In this document: piece by piece, positions 1-7,645 of the stretch | How positions within the stretch are numbered: the first letter of the stretch is position 1 | Layout of the letters: each line of letters opens with the position of its first letter | Assembly: GCA_027485535.1 (NCBI GenBank) | Contig: JAIXQV010000006.1 | Location: 1 to 11,617, forward strand | Reading direction: 5' to 3' | Length of the DNA: 11,617 nt | Source of the DNA: Oxalobacteraceae bacterium | Lineage (GTDB): Bacteria; Pseudomonadota; Gammaproteobacteria; Burkholderiales; Burkholderiaceae_D | Made by a program: the position numbers and the translations under genes | The notes under the pieces: model-generated | The model's input: the letters and a program-made list of their open reading frames with translations, nothing else | Told to the model about the DNA's origin: nothing | The model's database searches: none

Positions 1-747
1 ATGGCGTCGATCAACGAGCGACGCCTGCTGCGTGAACAGCTGAATAACGAGCTGGCCAACGTCTCGACAGTCGGCTTCAAAAAAAGCTACGACAACGCGA
101 TGGTGGCGGTGAAAGCCAAAGGCGAGGGTTGGGATACTCGTATCCAGCCTTTCATCGAAAAGATGAATGCGGTCTCGCTTGAGCAAGGTTCGTTAATGGC
201 GACGCTGAACCCCATGGACATCGCGCTCAAAGATAAAACCGTGATGGGCATCCAGGCAAAAGACGGCACGCTCGCTTTCACACGACGTGGTGACCTGAAG
301 ATTGGCTCCACCGGCGTTCTGGAAAACGGCTCGGGTCATCCGGTGCTATCGCAAGACGGTGCACCGATCACGATACCGCCCGGTTCCATTCTCAACATTA
401 CCGAAGAAGGCGATATTTTTGCGCGCACACCGGCGCAGCCGCTGCAGGATCCTTCGGTATTGGTCGGCCGCATCATGATGCGTGATGCCAGTGGGATCAC
501 GCTGCAACGCAGACCCGACACCTTGTTTACCCCTTATCCGCAATTTGCAACGGCGAATGGCGATTTTGCGACAGGGCCAATACCCCCACGGATTGTTCCG
601 GGGGCGCTCGAGACCAGTAACGTCAATGTCGTCACCGCGATGGTGAAGCTGATTGATTTCTCACGCTCGTTCGAGACCCAGGTGCGCACCATCAAAGAGG
701 CCAAATCACTCGACGAATCGGGTGCCAGCATGTTGAAGGCACGCTAA
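1..747 (+). CDS. flgF: Flagellar proximal rod protein FlgF, 5' end outside window
   Basis: FlgF forms part of the proximal rod of the flagellar basal body in the periplasm. It is exported by the flagellar type III system. The reading frame is open from base 1. The ATG at base 1 is probably an internal methionine: family members begin with about eight residues of the type MDRLIYTA before this point, so the true start should lie about 24 bases upstream. The N-terminal rod motif is at residues 14-27 (LNNELANVSTVGFK) and the C-terminal rod motif begins near PGALETSNVNVV, the usual two-ended layout of rod/hook proteins. The 248 visible residues fit the usual length of about 250. FlgG follows after 39 bases, which separates it from its paralogue. 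One oddity is that the normal NNLAN signature reads NELAN here. There is no cysteine, as usual for exported axial proteins. The alternative, FlgG, is excluded by the next gene. Confidence 0.93.
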   Translation: MASINERRLLREQLNNELANVSTVGFKKSYDNAMVAVKAKGEGWDTRIQPFIEKMNAVSLEQGSLMATLNPMDIALKDKTVMGIQAKDGTLAFTRRGDLKIGSTGVLENGSGHPVLSQDGAPITIPPGSILNITEEGDIFARTPAQPLQDPSVLVGRIMMRDASGITLQRRPDTLFTPYPQFATANGDFATGPIPPRIVPGALETSNVNVVTAMVKLIDFSRSFETQVRTIKEAKSLDESGASMLKAR

Positions 748-786
748 TTGCATAAGTAACGGAAAAGCGACACTCGAGAGGAAAGT

Positions 787-1572
787 ATGGACGCATCAAT
801 GTGGGTAGCGAAAACCGGTCTAGACGCGCAGCAAACGCGCCTGACGGTTATCTCGAACAACCTGGCCAACGTCAACACCACGGGCTTCAAGCGCGACCGC
901 GCTATGTTCGAAGATCTGCTGTACCAGAACGTACGCCAGGCCGGCGGTCAAACAGCCGCCGCCACGCAAGCCCCAACGGGTTTGATGCTGGGTACCGGTA
1001 CGCGCATCATCGCCACGGAAAAAATTCACGCCCAGGGCAATATGATCAACACCCAGAACGCGCTCGATGTCGCGATTCAGGGTGAAGGCTTTTTCCAGAT
1101 TCAGCAACCTGACGGTACTTTCGCCTATACCCGTGACGGCACCTTCAAGTTGTCAAATACTGGGCAGATTGTGACCAACCTCGGTCAGCCACTGGTCCCC
1201 GCGATTGCGGTACCGGCCAACGCGTCATCGATCACGATTGGTCTGGATGGCGTGGTCTCGGCTGAGTTGTACGCAGGGGGTGGTGCGCAGCAGCTGGGGC
1301 AGATTCAGATTGCACGCTTTGTTAACCCGGCCGGTCTCACGCCACTCGGTGACAACCTCTACAAGGAAACGGTAGCGTCGGGTGCTGCTGTTGTGCTGAA
1401 CCCGAACACGGCGCCGGCAGGTCAGCTGCGTCAGGGCATGCTGGAAGCGTCGAACGTGAATGTGGTCGAAGAAATGGTCAACATGATCGAGACCCAGCGT
1501 GCTTATGAGGTGAACTCAAAAGCGATCTCTGCCGCAGACGGCATGCTGCGCTTCTTGAATAACAACCTGTAA
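787..1572 (+). CDS. flgG: Flagellar distal rod protein FlgG
   Basis: FlgG forms the distal rod, the stiff drive shaft that passes through the P and L rings. The 261 residues match the family length (about 260). The start MDASMWVAKTGLDAQQT is canonical, followed by the rod motif SNNLANVNTTGFKR (residues 23-36). The segment from about residue 46 (YQNVRQAGGQ...) corresponds to the FlgG-specific insertion that distinguishes the straight rod from the curved hook protein FlgE. DVAIQGEGFF and YTRDGTF are typical core motifs, and the C-terminus carries EASNVNVVEEMVNMIETQRAYE. The start is fixed by GAGAGG at 776-781, a few bases before ATG 787. It lies between flgF and flgH in the usual order and is probably co-transcribed with both. 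Nothing is missing or unusual in this gene. Confidence 0.98.
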   Translation: MDASMWVAKTGLDAQQTRLTVISNNLANVNTTGFKRDRAMFEDLLYQNVRQAGGQTAAATQAPTGLMLGTGTRIIATEKIHAQGNMINTQNALDVAIQGEGFFQIQQPDGTFAYTRDGTFKLSNTGQIVTNLGQPLVPAIAVPANASSITIGLDGVVSAELYAGGGAQQLGQIQIARFVNPAGLTPLGDNLYKETVASGAAVVLNPNTAPAGQLRQGMLEASNVNVVEEMVNMIETQRAYEVNSKAISAADGMLRFLNNNL

Positions 1573-1606
1573 TCGGACTGGCCTGAAGACGGCCTGGAGA
1601 ATAACG

Positions 1607-2284
1607 ATGACATTAATGAAGCCTGCAGCGATCACGATCGCAGTGCTCATGCTTGCAGCATGTGCCAAACCAATGCCGATGGCGCATTCGCCCGAATTTG
1701 CACCGGTGCAGCCGCTGCCACGCGATACCAACAACTTGGCGACAGGCGCTATTTTCGCCGCCGACAATACCGATCTGTGGCAGGCCAAACGTCGCAACTA
1801 TCGGGTTGGCGACATTATCACCGTCTTACTTAGTGAATCGACACAAGCAGCCAGAACTTTAAGCAATGAGACTAGCCGTGAGTCGAGTACCGATGCGATA
1901 CCGGCCGGCTTGTCGGGTGCTATTGGTAATGCCACGCCTGTGCTGAACGGATTTAACGCCGCTGGTGCAGTCACAACGAATAGAGGTACAGGGGTTGCCG
2001 ATCAGCGTGCGTCGCTGACTGGCTCGATTGCCGTCACTGTCACTGAAGTCCAAGCGAATGGCAATTTGGTGATTCGTGGTGAGAAGCAGCTATCACTGTC
2101 TGAAGGCGGCGAAGTGATTCAGGTGGCAGGCATTATCCGCCCCGATGACGTCAGCGCTATTAACACGGTGCAGTCGCGTCGTTTGGCCAATGGCCAGATC
2201 ACTTACAAAGGCGTTGGCGATCTCGCTAACTCGACTCGCGCCGGATGGGGTATCAGCGCGCTCTACAAGTACTGGCCTTTCTAA
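1607..2284 (+). CDS. flgH: Flagellar L-ring lipoprotein FlgH
   Basis: FlgH builds the L ring, the bushing in the outer membrane through which the rod turns. The first 18 residues are a lipoprotein signal peptide: Lys5, a hydrophobic stretch, then the lipobox LAAC at 16-19, so Cys19 should be the lipidated first residue of the mature protein. Export is by Sec rather than by the flagellar secretion system. Family motifs include DLWQAKRRNYRVGDIITVLL near residue 56, NLVIRGEKQLSL, and a C-terminus ending in KYWPF, matching the usual aromatic-Pro-Phe end. Length is 225 residues against about 230 in enteric bacteria. A GGAGA ribosome site at 1596-1600 supports ATG 1607. It is followed 13 bases later by flgI, which makes the partner P ring. 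Cys19 is the only cysteine encoded anywhere in this window. Confidence 0.97.
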   Translation: MTLMKPAAITIAVLMLAACAKPMPMAHSPEFAPVQPLPRDTNNLATGAIFAADNTDLWQAKRRNYRVGDIITVLLSESTQAARTLSNETSRESSTDAIPAGLSGAIGNATPVLNGFNAAGAVTTNRGTGVADQRASLTGSIAVTVTEVQANGNLVIRGEKQLSLSEGGEVIQVAGIIRPDDVSAINTVQSRRLANGQITYKGVGDLANSTRAGWGISALYKYWPF

Positions 2285-2297
2285 CTAGGACACCAGC

Positions 2298-3437
2298 ATG
2301 ATTCCACGTTATCTGCTGATACTGGCCTCGGCCTTGGTGGCGTTTTTAGTGACGCCACCAGCGCATGCCGATCGCGTCAAAGACCTTGCCTCATTAGCGG
2401 CGGCGCGTAGCAACCAATTGGTTGGCTTCGGTATTGTGGTTGGTTTGCAAGGGACCGGTGATGGCGCAGCCGTGCCAATTACCACGCAAACCGTCCGCGC
2501 CATCATGAACAAATTAGGTGTGGGCATGGACGGCCCGCTGACAGATTTTGAACGTGCAGCGGCCGCCGCTGGTCGTCTGGATGTGAAGAACGTCGCCGCG
2601 GTGATGGTGACTGCCGAGTTGCCTGGCATGTCCAAGCCTGGTCAGCGTATCGATGTGAACATTGGCACGCTCGGACAGGCATCAAGCCTGCGCGGCGGCA
2701 TCCTGATTCTCACGAGCCTGCGCGGTATTGATGGCGAGGTCTACGCCATTGCCCAAGGCGCGGTCAACACCACAGGTATTGATGCCAGTGGAGCCGGCTC
2801 CAAAGTAGCCATCGGCGTACCGACTTCGGCACGCATTCCGAATGGCGCCACCATCGAGCGTTTGGTCGAGAACCCCTTTGATAAAACCGATGCCGTCATG
2901 CTCAATCTGCGCGAGCCAGATTTCACGACTACCCGCGCCGTTGTCGACGCTATCAATACAACGTTTGGTGCTGGTACAGCCAACGCGATCGACGCGGTCT
3001 CTATCCGAGTGCGTGCACCGATGGATATGTCACAGCGCGTCAGCTTCGTCAGTATGGTCGAGAACCTCGATGTAACGCCGGGTGAGGCACCAGCGCGTGT
3101 TGTCGTGAATTCGCGTACCGGTACTGTCGTGATCAGCCGTAATGTCAAGGTGACTCCGGCAGCGGTGTCACACGGCACGATTTCTGTCGCGATTGCGGCA
3201 ACCAACGAGGTTAGTCAGCCGAATGCGTTTTCCAATGGCCAGACACAGGCCGTACAGAACGCTAACGTCGCTGTGAATGAGCCGAATAAACCCGCCTTCG
3301 TGTTTCAGGCCGGCGTGGACTTGAGACAAGTGGTCGATGCGATCAACCAGGTTGGCGCGTCGCCCTCGGCATTGATTGCGATTCTTGAAGCATTAAAAAG
3401 CTCGGGCAGTTTGCGGGCTGAATTGGTCGTGATCTAA
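2298..3437 (+). CDS. flgI: Flagellar P-ring protein FlgI
   Basis: FlgI forms the periplasmic P ring around the distal rod, at the level of the peptidoglycan. Residues 1-24 are a Sec signal peptide ending in AHA, so the mature protein starts at Asp25 (DRVKDLASLAAARSNQLVG), the conserved mature start of the family. Other conserved stretches are GFGIVVGLQGTGDG, LPGMSKPGQRIDV, and the C-terminal block with DLRQVVDAINQVGASPSALI through RAELVVI at the very end. Length is 379 residues, slightly above the enteric 365. The Shine-Dalgarno TAGGA (2286-2290) begins two bases after the flgH stop, so the two ring genes are closely linked. Enteric FlgI carries a structural disulphide; this protein has no cysteine at all, so the ring subunit must be stable without one. 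The identification is secure. Confidence 0.98.
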   Translation: MIPRYLLILASALVAFLVTPPAHADRVKDLASLAAARSNQLVGFGIVVGLQGTGDGAAVPITTQTVRAIMNKLGVGMDGPLTDFERAAAAAGRLDVKNVAAVMVTAELPGMSKPGQRIDVNIGTLGQASSLRGGILILTSLRGIDGEVYAIAQGAVNTTGIDASGAGSKVAIGVPTSARIPNGATIERLVENPFDKTDAVMLNLREPDFTTTRAVVDAINTTFGAGTANAIDAVSIRVRAPMDMSQRVSFVSMVENLDVTPGEAPARVVVNSRTGTVVISRNVKVTPAAVSHGTISVAIAATNEVSQPNAFSNGQTQAVQNANVAVNEPNKPAFVFQAGVDLRQVVDAINQVGASPSALIAILEALKSSGSLRAELVVI

Positions 3438-3449
3438 GGATGACACCCC

Positions 3450-3941
3450 ATGGCTGACGCACTCGACAATCTGGGCATGGCATCCCCGCAGTCCTCACTG
3501 GACTTCGCGGGGCTTGGTGCTTTGCGCAGCAAGGCGCAGCAGCATTCCGACAAGGCCTTGCAAGAGACTGCAACGCAGTTCGAGGCGATGTTCATCCAAG
3601 AGATGCTGAAGTCCATGCGCGCTACTGTCGAAAAAAATGATCTGACGGGCTCGGATGTCGAAGATCAGTTCACGCAGATGTACGACCGCGAATTATCCGT
3701 CTCACTCGCCAAGCGCAACACCATGGGTGTGGCCGACATGATCATCAAAGCCGTGCAGCGTAATAACGCGCCACCACCCGACTACGTCACCAAAGCGACA
3801 CCGATGCCGATCAATATGCCGCAGCAGGGCATGGCGCTACCCGGTGCTAAAGCTGCAATGCCTTTGCAACGGCCAGAACGTTTCAACCTCGACCGTCGCC
3901 TCGCAATTCCAGCTGCAACTGCCAAGGGAGCGGATGAATGA
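3450..3941 (+). CDS. flgJ: FlgJ-type rod-binding protein, single domain without peptidoglycan hydrolase
   Basis: The product matches the N-terminal, rod-binding half of FlgJ, which acts as a cap or scaffold for rod assembly in the periplasm. The diagnostic block spans roughly residues 38-100: TQFEAMFIQEMLKSMR, then an acidic stretch, DQFTQMYDRELSVSLAKR and the MGVADMIIKAV helix. In enteric and many beta/gamma proteobacterial proteins (about 300 residues) a glucosaminidase domain follows. Here the protein stops at 163 residues after a low-complexity, Pro/Ala/Met-rich tail of about 60 residues. The tail has no hydrolase motif, and no broken hydrolase frame lies downstream, because flgK starts immediately. 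The wall-opening enzyme must therefore be encoded elsewhere, or the job is done by another lytic enzyme. The ribosome site AAGGA (3436-3440) overlaps the flgI stop codon, and the flgJ stop overlaps the flgK start (ATGA), which suggests coupled translation. Confidence 0.94.
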   Translation: MADALDNLGMASPQSSLDFAGLGALRSKAQQHSDKALQETATQFEAMFIQEMLKSMRATVEKNDLTGSDVEDQFTQMYDRELSVSLAKRNTMGVADMIIKAVQRNNAPPPDYVTKATPMPINMPQQGMALPGAKAAMPLQRPERFNLDRRLAIPAATAKGADE

Positions 3942-6900
3942 GTGATCTGCTTAGCATTGGCAGCTCGGGCGTCGCCGCTTACCAGCGCGCGCTGACCACG
4001 GTTTCCAACAATATTTCCAATGTGGGTACCGAGGGCTATGTTCGGCAAGAGACGGCGCTTGCGGAGAATATGCCGCGCAATCAGGGTCGGGTGTATCTGG
4101 GTACCGGTGTCAATGTCGCCGGTATCAATCGCGCCTATGACCAGTTCCTCGAGCAGAATCTCCGCAATAGCACCAGTGAACTGAATACCCAAGGCCCAAT
4201 GGTGAGCTACGCCAATCGCGTCGTCGACATCATGGGCAGCGATACGGTAGGGCTGAATAACTCGCTCGATAAGTTTTTTTCGACAGCACGGTCATTGTCT
4301 GTGGATCCGTCGTCGATCGTGCTTAGACAGCAGTTTCTGCGTGATGCCGATGGCTTAGCTGCCGGCTTTCGCGAGCTGTCGAATCAAATGACAACCGTTG
4401 ATACCGAGACCCGCGATGCCATCAATGCGCGAGTTGCGGATATCAATACCCTGGCGGGGCAGATTGCCACCGTCAACAAACAAATGGCCAAGCATCCTTT
4501 GGCCGCGCGTCAGCCGCCCGATCTGCTGGATCAGCGTGATCTGCTGCTGACGAAGCTCTCCAAGCTCGTCAAAATCAATGTCACTACGGCGCAAAACGGT
4601 GCTGTCGATATCAGCATGGGCACCATTGCCAGTGCCGGCAAAATCGTGACGGGTGATCGTGCCACCCCGCTGGTGGCCAGTTTTGATGAGAAAGATCTCT
4701 CGCGCGTCGCCATCATCCTCGACCCGTATGCCAAGACCCCGGAAGAAGTGGTGGGCGTCAACTCGGGTGAGCTGGGTGGGCTGATGGGTTTCCGTGAGCA
4801 GGTGCTACAACCCAGCTTCGAGGCACTCGATAACCTGGCGGTCATGGTGGCCGGTGAGCTGAACCAAATTCATGCCAATGGTATTGATCTGGATGGCGAA
4901 ATTGGCAAGCCACTGTTCACCATCGATAAAGTCACTCGCATGGATGCGCGAGACCGCACGATGATTCAGATCGATCGCGCTTCGGCCGGATTGCGCCTGG
5001 TGATTGACGACCCGAACAAGATCGCTGCTGGCGCATTGTTCCGGGTGATTGAAAACCCGAACAACCTATCGGGCACCGACGCCGCACTCACCTACGCACC
5101 CTCGTACGCAGACCCAACACGGGTGCGCTCGCTGTCGCAGGTACTAAAGAACAATCCGAATCCGTCGGCGGGTATCAGCTCGCCAACCGATCAGTTGCTC
5201 GGGCAGATTCCCTTGGGTGCCTCGAACTGGTCGGTGTTTATGGATAACGCCACCGACAAGCAAAATATTCAGGTGTTTACGCGTGATGGTCGTCAGCTAC
5301 TCGGCGCACCCGTGACCGACGATGCGGCACGTCGCGCACTGCTCACTACGAATAACGGCTTCATCAAAGGCACGACTTACTCCGACACCTATCTGAACAA
5401 ATCTGGCGAGACCGGCTACAAGCAAATGTCCTCGTTCTATGGACTGAAATCGCTGACCGGTACACAGTACGATCAAGCAACGCAGTTTTCGCTCGAGCAT
5501 ATGGTGGTGCCGAGCAGTATCGAGCGCAACATATTGATCGGCGAAGTAATTCCCGCCAATACGCTGATGATTGCGGCCGACCGTCTCACGATTAACGGCC
5601 ACTCGCTGCCTGCCTTGTACCCGACCGCGCCGGCGCAGACCATTCAGGCCAGCGATATTGCCGAGTGGATGAACAAAGCGGTTGAGAATGACGACCCACC
5701 GGTAGCGATCAATGCGCTGACCACCACCGACGATCTATCGATTGATCCGGAAGAAGGTTTGTTCATCAATGGTGTGGCGATTCCCGCAGAGGTAGGTCGT
5801 ACGCTTGCGGAATTAGTAGTGGAGATCAATTCTCAATACGCCAACGATGCCAACGTCTTCGCCGAACTCAATGACGACGGCGACGCGCTGGTACTGACGA
5901 ATACCGATGGTTATGGGGGTAACGATATTGTGGTCGGTGGTATGGATGATGATGGCGATATCACCACCCAAACCGCTTACCGCGGCAGACTGAATTTCGG
6001 TGAGCTGCGCGACATCACTATCGGCTATGGCAAGCAGGGCAGGGCAGGCGATTTAGCGCCGCTCGGTCAACCACTGGGTGAATATTTCACCGGGCTGATG
6101 CCGATTATTCCCACAGCAGCACGCATCGGTACTGCGCGCATCCCTTCAGGCGTGGATTCGATTGCGGACAACACTCTGACCCTGAACGGTAAAGCACTGG
6201 GTGGTATCGATTACAACCGGCCACTCAAAGCGCCTGATCTGGCTGCATGGCTGAACGCGACCGGCTCGACACTTGAGCCACCGGTGGTGGCGCGAGGTGT
6301 CAACCAAATCAAGGCCAGTGCTGCGCTGTTGAAAGAGGGCTTGGAGCAAGAATATCCGCTGCTGGTGAATGGCGTAACGATTACTGGAAGTGGTACCGGT
6401 GGTACCTTTGACTCGGTACAAGACATGGCCGCAGCGATTAATGGCGCGGATACTGGCCGGGTCGTTGCTAGCGCAAGCGTACAAAATCTCTCACGCAGCT
6501 TATCGATCAACGGCACGGACATTACTGGCAGCGGTACCAATGGCGTATTTGCCGACCGCGACGATATCGTGGATAGCATCAATGCCGCCACCGGTACCAC
6601 CGGGGTGACTGCAACGCTCAACAGCGATACCTTGGAGATCACGCTGTCGAATTCCAACGGCGAAGACATTATTCTCGGGCCGCTGGATGAGGGCAATGCG
6701 CTCGGTGTCGCCAGCGGTACGTATTCCAAGGTGTATGCCGAGATGGATAAATTCGGCAACCTGCTGATCAGTAATGGTAGTGGTGCAGATATCTCGATTA
6801 GCACGCTGACGGGTGGTGCAAACGCACTCGGTGTGGGTAACGGCACCTATCGCGGTACGATAGAGATCGGTTCCGATGCCGAGATTCGCTTCGGCTTTAC

Positions 6901-7618
6901 GGACGAGCATGTGGAATCAGGCCCGGCAGAATTAGCCAAGCTCGGCATGCGCACCGGCATCTATATCGATGGCGCGGTAAAAGAAGATTTATTGGTATTT
7001 GTCTCTGCTGGGTCAGGCACCATCTCGGGTAGCTATGACGCCAGCATGGCAGATCCGGTAGCGCTGAACCTCAAGCGCATTGATGCGCTTCGTACTGAAA
7101 AATACGACGTTACCTTCACCTCAGAAAAACAATACCAGATCACCTGGCGCAATCCATCGACCGGCGTGAAGACCGTGCTGGCCGAGCGTGAGTACGACCC
7201 CAAGCAGGGCATTGAATATCGCGGTGTGCATCTGATGCTGAACCGTCCGCCAGTGACTGGCGACACTTTCCTGATCGACGGTAATCAGGACGGCACCGGC
7301 AACAACCAGAACATGCTCGACATCGTCGCGCTACAGACCAAAGGTGTGGTCGGTGGCAACGGTGGACGCACGATTTCACAGGCCTATGAAGAACAACTGG
7401 GGCGCGTGGGTAATTTCGCCAGCCAGGCCAAGATTGCGCAAGATGCCTTACAGGTGGTGAACGACCAGGCGATTGAGTCACGCGACAAAGTATCCGGCGT
7501 CTCGCTCGATAGCGAGGCAGCCGATTTGATTCGGTTTCAGCAGGCGTATCAAGCCTCGGCCAAAGCCATGCAGGTGTCGGGCGATTTATTCGATGCCATC
7601 TTGCAGGCGGCGCGCTAG
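3938..7618 (+). CDS. flgK: Hook-filament junction protein FlgK (HAP1), greatly enlarged
   Basis: FlgK is the first hook-associated protein: it sits on the hook tip and, with FlgL, connects it to the filament. The N-terminus is canonical (rod-type motif SNNISNVGTEGYVRQE at about 23-38), followed by the helical FlgK core with DLLDQRDLLLTKLS and GVNSGELGGLMGFREQV (from about residue 273). The C-terminus is equally typical: GGNGGRTISQAYEEQLG, then SGVSLDSEAADLIRFQQAYQ and a terminal helix. Length is 1226 residues, against about 450-680 in most bacteria. The extra length lies between about residues 330 and 1110, in what should be the outward-facing D2/D3 region. It contains a duplicated module of about 197 residues and several hook-IN-like repeats with NG turns (Asn611, Asn811, Asn858). 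There is no cysteine. AAGGGAG (3924-3930), inside flgJ, serves as ribosome site for the overlapping ATG. The frame is intact throughout, so this is not a sequencing fusion. Confidence 0.96.
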   Translation: MSDLLSIGSSGVAAYQRALTTVSNNISNVGTEGYVRQETALAENMPRNQGRVYLGTGVNVAGINRAYDQFLEQNLRNSTSELNTQGPMVSYANRVVDIMGSDTVGLNNSLDKFFSTARSLSVDPSSIVLRQQFLRDADGLAAGFRELSNQMTTVDTETRDAINARVADINTLAGQIATVNKQMAKHPLAARQPPDLLDQRDLLLTKLSKLVKINVTTAQNGAVDISMGTIASAGKIVTGDRATPLVASFDEKDLSRVAIILDPYAKTPEEVVGVNSGELGGLMGFREQVLQPSFEALDNLAVMVAGELNQIHANGIDLDGEIGKPLFTIDKVTRMDARDRTMIQIDRASAGLRLVIDDPNKIAAGALFRVIENPNNLSGTDAALTYAPSYADPTRVRSLSQVLKNNPNPSAGISSPTDQLLGQIPLGASNWSVFMDNATDKQNIQVFTRDGRQLLGAPVTDDAARRALLTTNNGFIKGTTYSDTYLNKSGETGYKQMSSFYGLKSLTGTQYDQATQFSLEHMVVPSSIERNILIGEVIPANTLMIAADRLTINGHSLPALYPTAPAQTIQASDIAEWMNKAVENDDPPVAINALTTTDDLSIDPEEGLFINGVAIPAEVGRTLAELVVEINSQYANDANVFAELNDDGDALVLTNTDGYGGNDIVVGGMDDDGDITTQTAYRGRLNFGELRDITIGYGKQGRAGDLAPLGQPLGEYFTGLMPIIPTAARIGTARIPSGVDSIADNTLTLNGKALGGIDYNRPLKAPDLAAWLNATGSTLEPPVVARGVNQIKASAALLKEGLEQEYPLLVNGVTITGSGTGGTFDSVQDMAAAINGADTGRVVASASVQNLSRSLSINGTDITGSGTNGVFADRDDIVDSINAATGTTGVTATLNSDTLEITLSNSNGEDIILGPLDEGNALGVASGTYSKVYAEMDKFGNLLISNGSGADISISTLTGGANALGVGNGTYRGTIEIGSDAEIRFGFTDEHVESGPAELAKLGMRTGIYIDGAVKEDLLVFVSAGSGTISGSYDASMADPVALNLKRIDALRTEKYDVTFTSEKQYQITWRNPSTGVKTVLAEREYDPKQGIEYRGVHLMLNRPPVTGDTFLIDGNQDGTGNNQNMLDIVALQTKGVVGGNGGRTISQAYEEQLGRVGNFASQAKIAQDALQVVNDQAIESRDKVSGVSLDSEAADLIRFQQAYQASAKAMQVSGDLFDAILQAAR
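5549..6730 (+). repeat. Two-copy internal module of about 197 residues in FlgK
   Basis: Two successive copies can be aligned by eye in the FlgK protein: copy 1 from about Ile538 (5549-6139) and copy 2 from about Ile735 (6140-6730). Shared anchors are an Ile-Pro start, LTINGHSL versus LTLNGKAL (Asn553/Asn750), DIAEWMN versus DLAAWLN (Asp573/Asp767), a Pro-Pro pair (587-588/781-782), and LFINGV versus LLVNGV (Asn611/Asn811). Offsets are 197, 194, 194 and 200 residues, so only small gaps are needed. The copies are diverged, which points to an old duplication. The outer boundaries are approximate. Confidence 0.72.
6368..6649 (+). repeat. Tandem 47-residue hook-IN-like repeats in FlgK
   Basis: Two adjacent units are spaced by exactly 141 bases: NGVTITGSGTGGTF from Asn811 (6368) and NGTDITGSGTNGVF from Asn858 (6509). 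Similarity is visible in the DNA: ATTACTGG.AG.GGTACC..TGG at 6380-6402 and again at 6521-6543, with 19 of 23 bases identical. The pattern, an NG turn, a helix ending in AIN or SIN, then short strands, resembles the flagellin hook-IN motif. A more distant relative sits at Asn611 in the preceding module. Confidence 0.7.
6605..6856 (+). repeat. Tandem 42-residue repeats ending ALGV..GTY in FlgK
   Basis: Two neighbouring units in FlgK each end with the same motif: NALGVASGTYS (Asn920-Ser930) and NALGVGNGTYR (Asn962-Arg972), exactly 126 bases apart. The preceding strands also correspond (LEITLSNSNGEDIILGPL versus LLISNGSGADISISTL). A weaker third relative, ending TAYRG, occurs near residue 660. 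These look like beta-strand units stacked within the surface domain. Confidence 0.6.
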
Positions 7619-7645
7619 TAGAAAAATGAAGAGGGACGATAAAAC

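Noticed and set aside
1576..1600. Direct GGCCTG repeat between flgG and flgH
   Set aside because: Two copies of a 6-base word ten bases apart in a 34-base gap are easily chance; the second simply precedes the flgH ribosome site.
3790..3812. Possible sigma-28 -10 box (GCCGATCA) inside flgJ, before flgK
   Set aside because: The nearest TAAAG-like element (CAAAG) is only about seven bases away from where an 11-base spacer is needed, so the spacing does not fit.
6211..6846. 211-codon open frame on the - strand inside flgK
   Set aside because: It is the antisense shadow of the repetitive Gly/Ser/Thr-rich part of flgK, with no ribosome site and no recognisable family. Other long - strand frames (2741-3205, 7140-7685) are shadows for the same reason.
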